DNA from: Ichthyophonus hoferi
Lineage: Eukaryota; Opisthokonta; Ichthyosporea; Ichthyophonida; Ichthyophonidae
DNA: 11,913 nucleotides
Assembly (NCBI GenBank): GCA_002751075.1
Contig: NAOQ01000834.1
Span: 15,183-27,095, forward strand
Direction: 5' to 3'
The notes beneath the pieces were generated by a model that worked only from the letters and a program-made list of their open reading frames with translations, was not told where the DNA came from and searched no databases. Shown here one piece after another: positions 7,641 to 11,913 of this stretch (its first letter is position 1; every line of letters starts with the position of its first letter). Made by a program: the position numbers and the translations under genes.

Positions 7641-8024
7641 TCATTGTAAAAGTTTTTCGTATACCGCATTCTGTTGACAAAATCGATATTATTATAGACC
7701 GATATTCGATTAGCTAGTATAATTGCTCCATTTATCAGTAGGCAATCGTCTTCCAGTTGCTATCTACGTAGCCGATAGCATTAAAGTCTTTTGTTGGGTA
7801 GCCAATAATAGATAATTTGTTCCCTTAAGAATATTGGGATAGCTTTTATAGGAAAAAGCTGGGATACATGTATGAAGAGAAATGATTATGGAGTGACTAT
7901 GTATTGATGTACGTAAATATTTTTTAAGTTATTCTTTTCATTTTAAAAGAATTCTAATATCTTGAAAACAGTATTATGTATAATATATATTACAGACAAG
8001 ATTTATTTTTGAACTAATATTTTA
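7641..8024. other. Intergenic AT-rich stretch, nothing recognised
   Basis: No coding or repeat similarity was seen. It separates the transposon block from the - strand host-gene block. It should hold the 3' untranslated region and poly(A) site of the candidate gene ending at 8025, but no strong poly(A) signal stands out. Confidence 0.4.
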
Positions 8025-8153
8025 CTACAATAAAAGACGTAATTTGTTTCTTTGTTTTTCTTTTACGTAATTGGCAAAGTGATCTTGTTGATCAAAACCC
8101 CCAATAATCTGATCTGCAACTAATCTATGATCCTTGTATCCAATCACAATGAA
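8025..8153 (-). CDS. Candidate last coding exon of an unrecognised gene
   Basis: On the - strand a 42-codon frame runs from TTC at 8153 to TAG at 8025 and begins FIVIGYKDHRLVADQIIGGF; it ends in a Lys/Arg-rich tail (KEKQRNKLRLLL). The frame is closed upstream by an in-frame TAG that coincides with a plausible 3' splice site: branch-point-like CTAAC, then ...CCATGATAG. The same CTAAC-to-AG arrangement precedes exon 3 of the GRIP gene. The amino-acid mix looks coding, unlike nearby AT-rich frames. I do not recognise the family. The IIGGFD stretch loosely recalls the C-terminal glycine pair of glutaredoxins, but the spacing is wrong and no CxxC exon was found. No starting Met is known; the upstream exons are uncertain. 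Confidence 0.4.
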   Translation of the reverse strand, partial: FIVIGYKDHRLVADQIIGGFDQQDHFANYVKEKQRNKLRLLL

Positions 8154-8362
8154 CTATCATGGACAGTTAGCTTTTTAATATAGACAAGATTGGGTTAGAA
8201 TTGATTGGTTGGTTCTGTCCAGTAGTCATTGTCTCGTAGTCTCTAGTTTTTATTTCATCCATCGTTGGGTAGCAAGAAAAACCACAAGCAGAAATAAATA
8301 AAGGACGAAGAATGCTGTTAGGTATAATAGCAAAAGAATAAGAGCGAGATTCTGTCACATAC

Positions 8363-8425
8363 AGAACCTTTTATATTTTCTAAATACAGCATAGTATATA
8401 TATAGACTACTTGATAATCTGATTG
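8363..8425 (-). CDS. Possible penultimate exon of the same unrecognised gene
   Basis: A 21-codon frame (QSDYQVVYIYTMLYLENIKG, then S) lies between an AATTAATTAG acceptor and a good GTATGT donor (8357-8362). It enters and leaves in phase 0, so it would join the 8025-8153 exon in frame across a 209-bp intron. It is short and AT-rich, with a weak acceptor; it could be chance. Confidence 0.28.
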
Positions 8426-8494
8426 CTAATTAATTGATTTAGACTGTAACTGTTTTTTATATCCATCTTGCGAATGTAGCTATATATATTCTAC

Positions 8495-8619
8495 ATGGGC
8501 AATAGGTGTATATAGATTTTGGTATAGATCTCTAACAACCATACACAAATTAAATCCATAGCTATAATAGTAGCATATAGTCTGGGCCACAGATAATAGC
8601 TCGACAAATAAAACTTTCA
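8495..8619 (-). CDS. Possible further upstream exon of the same gene
   Basis: A stop-free stretch reads VKVLFVELLSVAQTICYYYS and later VVRDLYQNLYTPIAH, with an acceptor TTTGTACTTAG and a donor GTAGAA after 8495. The downstream end is phase 0 and would match the 8363-8425 exon across a 69-bp intron, shorter than the other introns here. The hydrophobic first half could be a membrane segment. No family is recognised, and chance openness in pyrimidine-rich DNA is a real alternative. Confidence 0.22.
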
Positions 8620-9322
8620 CTAAGTACAAAACTATAGTGAATTATCCACCCATTTCCTCAGACTATAGAGCAAAGAGGATAGGCCAATAATTCAGTAAGA
8701 TAAAGAGAAAAATAATAAAAAGATTTGACACAGAATCTAGGAAATAGGATATATAAGCCATAAATAATAGGTACATATATATATTACAGAAGTTTTATTT
8801 AATATATATTAGTATTATATAAACTGTAACCAATTCAAAATTATATTCCTAAAAAAAAAGAGGAATATACCAAAAAAAAAAAAGCGATATGACTGAAGAT
8901 AGAAATAAACATAACGAGGTAGCTATACAGAACAAACACAATGAACTATGCATCCGTATTATCATAAATGTTATCTTATTTACATACACACATAGATACA
9001 TGCATACTATCATAAATTCATAAATACATACGTACATACAGAACATTTACAAGAAACTACACTTCAATCATTCTGCCTTTTTTTATCTTATCTTTATGTT
9101 TTAATTTCCATTCCTCCCTTATAAATATCCTTCAAGGAATAATAATGATAACCAGCTAATAATACAATAAAATTACCACTATGTTAAAAAACTATAGGAT
9201 TTATGATTACAAGGATCGGATATAGGTACGTACGTATTTATGATCTTTATGATAGTATACATGTAGGCATATACAATAGTATGTATGACATTATATATGC
9301 AAGTCCTAAAAGAGAAACTAAA
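8620..9322. other. AT-rich spacer between the two - strand genes
   Basis: It should include the 3' untranslated region of the GRIP gene. Several strong pyrimidine-tract acceptors occur on the - strand (ending near 8740, 8667, 8870 and 8928), so more exons of the downstream gene may lie here. I could not chain any with matching phases. An open frame at 8849-9046 (-) is low-complexity Tyr/Cys/Phe-rich and not convincing. Confidence 0.35.
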
Positions 9323-11818
9323 TCAATGAAATCCCCAGGAAGTGGCATGATATACAGATTTAGCGAGAATTCGATTGGTCTCCTCTGGGTTAAATTGTAA
9401 AATAGTTGCCATAGCCTTAGCTAGGTGCTGTGATTGATTGGAGGAGTAGTGTTACTCTAAAAATTCACAAATAAGGATCAATTTAAAAGAAGATTGCGGT
9501 TCACTGTTCATGAGATAAAGTTAGGTAATTGTCTGATAATTACACTTTGCAACGGTATTGTATGACACTGTATCACATTATATCATAGCATATGTATTAT
9601 TACTTCAGATCTAAGTAGAATATCAAATGCAAGTTACCTTGTTAGGTTTCATACACATGATATAATATATACAACTTAAAATAATGCATGATATATATAC
9701 AATGATATGAGATGCAAGCTTTAAATGATAATATTAACAGGGTATTGTGGCATAATAATAACATTGAATCCTGGAACATAATCTTAAATACCAATAGGAG
9801 CTGTCAATTAACTCATTAGAAAGGAAACACATCATCATGGTTAATAATTTCTTAGTCAATCAAGTCTAAAAGAAACCAGGAATCTATAGATAATTTTAAA
9901 ATTAAATCAGTATCAACCTTTGGGCCATTATAATGCCATTGTATATTTGCAATATAGGGTTGAAATACTCTTCAGCCACCAATAAAGAATGCTCATTAAA
10001 AATCTTGTTAAAAAGGAAAAGTATACTATTGGCCAATATTTTCTTAGCTAATCAAGTCCAACATAAACGCAGTATATAATATATAATACTCCATTTTAAA
10101 ATTAATGACAATTAACCATTATATAGCTATAATATCATTATATAGAACAGTTGATAGGCCTATCAAAGCATGACATTAAACTCTCTGATTCTCTTATTAT
10201 AGCTCGTAGACATGTAAACAGAAGAATTTTAAAACGTTAAATTGTTATTCTGATTGGAAATAGCAGTATAATAAACTGTTTTATTTTCAACCAATATCTA
10301 ACTATCAATTGGCCAAAGTAAATTATGCATACCATATAATGGGCGATGGAAATATAAAAAATGCAATACCAATAGGAATAGTAATTTAAATTTTAAATAG
10401 AGTGTATATGACAGTAGAACCATCTCAGCACAAACATGTGTGCATACATTACATACACATATATCGATAGCATTGTAGTTATATTATAGCATAGCCCTTC
10501 CTACAAAAATGCTAACATAATAATATAAATAAAAAAACAATAAAAAACAAAAAAAAATAGCGTACTAATATAATAATATAATAGTATACTAATATAATAT
10601 ACCAATATACCCATATACTAATATACTAACAAAACAACATACTAACATACTCATACACTAATATACCAATACACATAAACAGAACCAAGCCTCTACGAGG
10701 CCTATCAACCTATCTAACCACCCTCTCCCTCACCTTTTTAGCTGTCCCAGCCTCAGTATCCATATACTTGATCACGATATTCTTAATATACTCTATCGAT
10801 AGATTATCTCTCCTCTCCTTTCCCTCCAAGGCTTTCAATTGGCCTTGCACGCTCTACTTAAATAAAAGTTAGCTAAACCAATGGCCAAAGAAAGTTATTT
10901 TTTTTAAAAAAAAATAAACAAATCACAAAACTATGCAAATAGAGGCTATATCTTACGGCATCATCCGTCTAAATTCAAAAGAATGGCTAAAAATAAAACA
11001 AAACATAAAAACTTCATTGGTTATTATTATATTTGTAAAGATTGCATTACTATATATGTACATTTACTATTAAAAGTCACAGAAATGAAAACATGATGAA
11101 GCTCCAATAGGAAAAGGTGCATATTTTTTTTTTAAAATAGACAACAAGATTAATAATAGAGTAAATATAAACATTAATATGTATCTTACCAGAATAGATA
11201 TACAACAGCTATAGCATTGTATATATATCCTAATAATATAAAATAACACACAACAACATACATACAAACACTATAAAATATTATACATACTAATGCTATA
11301 AACCCTATCTCCTACCTGTAACTGTCGCTCTAGATCGTCATATTCCTCTCTGGCTTTAAAGAGAGACTCTTTTAATTCGGCCCGTTGTTGCAATACTATG
11401 TTCAGTTCCCTTTGTTTGGCCGCCTGTATAGAAAGGGGTATAGATTATATATTAAGTTTAGTAAACACACACACATATATATATACATCTACATAGACAT
11501 ATGCACATATACATAGAGATATACACATAGATATATATACATAGATATATACACATATACATAGATATATATACAGATACATAAATATATATACATATAC
11601 ATAGATATATATACATAGATATATACACATATACATAAATATATACACATATACATAGATATATTTTCCATCTCCAACCAATCTTTAACCACTATACACA
11701 CCTCGAATTCAATGCGGACCAATAGGGGCACTCCACTACTATCGGAAGTGACTCCAGCAGGCGATTTAGCTTTACTTTGCTTTATTGAAACATTCTCATT
11801 GGTATTCCCTACCGCCAT
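9323..11818 (-). CDS. Small GRIP-domain golgin, four exons (11702-11818, 11316-11423, 10734-10853, 9323-9427)
   Basis: Spliced - strand gene encoding a predicted 149-residue protein. Exon 1 (39 codons) starts MAVGNTNENV at 11818, with an in-frame TGA two codons upstream. Exon 2 (36 codons) is a charged coiled coil ending EEYDDLERQLQ. Exon 3 (40 codons) continues it (SVQGQLKALEGKE) and enters the GRIP domain (NLSIEYIKNIVIKYM). Exon 4 completes GRIP with HLAKAMATILQFNPEETNRI and ends at TGA 9323. All junctions are phase 0; donors are GTGTGT, GTAGGA and GTGAGG, and acceptors end TACAG, AAGTAG and CACAG. Known of the family: a C-terminal GRIP domain binds Arl1-type GTPases at the trans-Golgi, using the conserved Tyr of 'EYLKN' (here Tyr97). 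Known golgins carry long coiled coils; this one has about 60 residues. Extra 5' exons beyond the window cannot be excluded. Confidence 0.85.
9790..10170. repeat. Imperfect tandem duplication, period about 190-200 bp
   Basis: Landmarks recur in the same order: ACCAATA (9789 / 9978), an AAAGGAAA phrase (9820 / 10012), TTTCTTAG then AATCAAGTC (9848 / 10040) and ATTTTAAAATTA (9893 / 10093). Offsets of 188-200 bp fit two diverged units of one ancestral sequence. Further ATTTTAAAA phrases near 10225 may be a third, weaker unit. It lies wholly in intron 3. Confidence 0.5.
10561..10678. repeat. AT-rich minisatellite, ATACTAAT-type unit
   Basis: A run of variant 8-11 bp units (TACTAATATA, TACCAATATA, ATACTAACA, ATACACTAATA), preceded by an A-rich tract from about 10525. 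It lies just inside the donor end of intron 3. Confidence 0.7.
10854..11315 (-). other. Intron 2 of the GRIP gene (462 bp)
   Basis: Donor GTAGGA after the CAG codon closing exon 2. The acceptor is a TTAGCTAAC branch-point-like motif, then TTTTATTTAAGTAG. Joining gives LERQLQ-SVQGQLKAL, an unbroken coiled-coil pattern. The open frame at 11070-11267 (-) lies inside the intron and is hydrophobic low-complexity sequence, not an exon. Confidence 0.7.
11424..11701 (-). other. Intron 1 of the GRIP gene (278 bp)
   Basis: Donor GTGTGT after the GAG codon closing exon 1; acceptor CCCCTTCTATACAG before the GCG codon opening exon 2. Most of the intron is a microsatellite. The frames that run through it give Tyr/Ile/Met/Cys repeats, as expected from simple sequence. 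Confidence 0.65.
11466..11663. repeat. Microsatellite, ATACATAGATATATACACAT-type unit
   Basis: About 200 bp of interspersed ACATAGATATAT and ATACACATAT units, starting with an (AC)n stretch near 11463-11474. It fills most of intron 1. Such compound TA/CA/TAGA arrays mutate fast and are often polymorphic. Confidence 0.9.
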
Positions 11819-11913
11819 ACGTCATAAAGAGGTAAAATCTTTGGCTTGTAAAATACAATAGGTATGGCAATCTACTATTACTAACATATAGTTATAGTTG
11901 TTATGATGTAGTA
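11819..11913 (-). promoter_or_regulatory. Upstream of the GRIP gene start: 5' UTR or promoter-proximal sequence
   Basis: The 95 bp between the predicted ATG and the window edge hold an in-frame TGA two codons before the ATG and no obvious TATA box. A TATTGTATTTTACAAG stretch could act as a 3' splice site for an upstream exon, but the frame it opens does not match the GRIP frame. Nothing firmer can be said. Confidence 0.3.

Larger units (their letters stand above)
9428..10733 (-). other. Intron 3 of the GRIP gene (1306 bp)
   Basis: The donor GTGAGG follows the AAA-AAG codons of exon 3, and the acceptor CACAG precedes the CAC codon of exon 4. Splicing here joins YMDTEAGTAKK to HLAKAMATILQF, which restores a continuous GRIP domain, so the boundaries are supported by protein homology. 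Unspliced, the frame would hit TAG at 10710-10712 after eight codons and lose the second half of the domain. The intron is long and carries an imperfect tandem duplication and a minisatellite. No other gene was recognised in it. Confidence 0.8.

Noticed and set aside
8025-8153. Identification of the exon as a glutaredoxin C-terminus
   Set aside because: The stretch between the putative beta strand and the Gly-Gly pair is about twice as long as in glutaredoxins, and no CxxC motif was found upstream.
8167-8358. 63-residue - strand frame starting MTESRSYSF
   Set aside because: It lies between a good donor (8362) and the acceptor at 8154 and is best explained as intron. It contains TGQNQP, which recalls glutaredoxins, but no in-phase donor links it to the exon at 8153.
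8849-9046. 65-residue - strand frame rich in Cys, Tyr and Phe
   Set aside because: Low-complexity translation of TACATA and poly-A/T tracts; no supported splice partners.
9203-9400. 65-residue + strand open frame
   Set aside because: Antisense to the last golgin exon and its 3' untranslated region; composition is simple-sequence-like.
10615-10660. Several TACTAAC sequences resembling yeast branch points
   Set aside because: They are on the + strand, opposite to the gene, and are units of an AT-rich minisatellite.
10710-10733. Read-through of golgin exon 3 to a TAG at 10710-10712
   Set aside because: It would truncate the GRIP domain. The GTGAGG donor at 10733 joins in phase to an exon that supplies the missing half.
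10957-10968. Possible 12-base microexon (Thr-Asp-Asp-Ala) in intron 2, with TTTAG before and GTAAGA after
   Set aside because: Inserting it would interrupt the continuous coiled-coil pattern formed by joining exons 2 and 3 directly. It has no other support, though RNA data could revive it.
11445-11818. Two overlapping - strand open frames rich in Tyr, Ile, Met and Cys
   Set aside because: They arise from reading through the intron-1 microsatellite. Only the first 39 codons from 11818 are kept, as exon 1.
1-11913. CRISPR arrays, rRNA, intact tRNA genes, defence or toxin systems
   Set aside because: Looked for on both strands; no spaced identical repeats, no cloverleaf-capable tRNA and no matching protein motifs were seen.

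Overview
The window is AT-rich nuclear DNA from a eukaryote. The evidence is spliceosomal introns, a Golgi-targeting GRIP-domain gene, a Ty1/copia LTR retrotransposon and Tc1/mariner-type DDE transposon debris. The sequence does not settle the lineage; an AT-rich, transposon-loaded fungus, protist or invertebrate would all fit. No prokaryotic-style genes, rRNA, intact tRNA or CRISPR arrays were seen.

Left part (1 to about 7650), a transposon graveyard on the + strand. A Tc1/mariner-like transposon begins with a leader (1-290) and an N-terminal helix-turn-helix transposase piece (292-622). A 4.8-kb Ty1/copia fossil (628-5432) sits inside it, bounded by a 5-bp target duplication CTTAG (623-627 and 5433-5437). 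The copia copy has two LTRs (313 and 367 bp), a primer-binding site complementary to an internal part of initiator methionine tRNA, and recognisable gag, protease, integrase, reverse transcriptase and RNase H regions. It is thoroughly broken, and the LTRs differ at roughly one aligned position in ten, so it is old. Beyond it lie about 250 bp of foreign sequence with tRNA-B-box-like motifs, the middle of the transposase (5690-5935), a second leader copy (about 6061-6180) and a transposase C-terminal piece (6297-6380). That piece runs into a 20-bp-arm hairpin and a 52-bp fragment resembling copia reverse transcriptase. A second, different DDE transposase end (6891-7015) and a third leader copy (about 7330-7640) complete the debris.

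Right part (about 8000-11913), host genes on the - strand. The main result is a four-exon gene (11702-11818, 11316-11423, 10734-10853, 9323-9427). All exons join in phase 0 and give a predicted 149-residue protein: a short N-terminal tail, a coiled coil and a C-terminal GRIP domain split across the last two exons. It would be a very small golgin recruited to trans-Golgi membranes by Arl-type GTPases. Its introns hold a TATACATAGA-type microsatellite, an ATACTAAT-type minisatellite and a roughly 190-200 bp imperfect tandem duplication. Downstream on the same strand, 8025-8153 looks like the last coding exon of a second, unrecognised gene, with two weaker upstream exon candidates (8363-8425 and 8495-8619).

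The window therefore joins a TE-dense block to a host-gene block. The genes do not form an operon-like unit and no shared pathway is implied.
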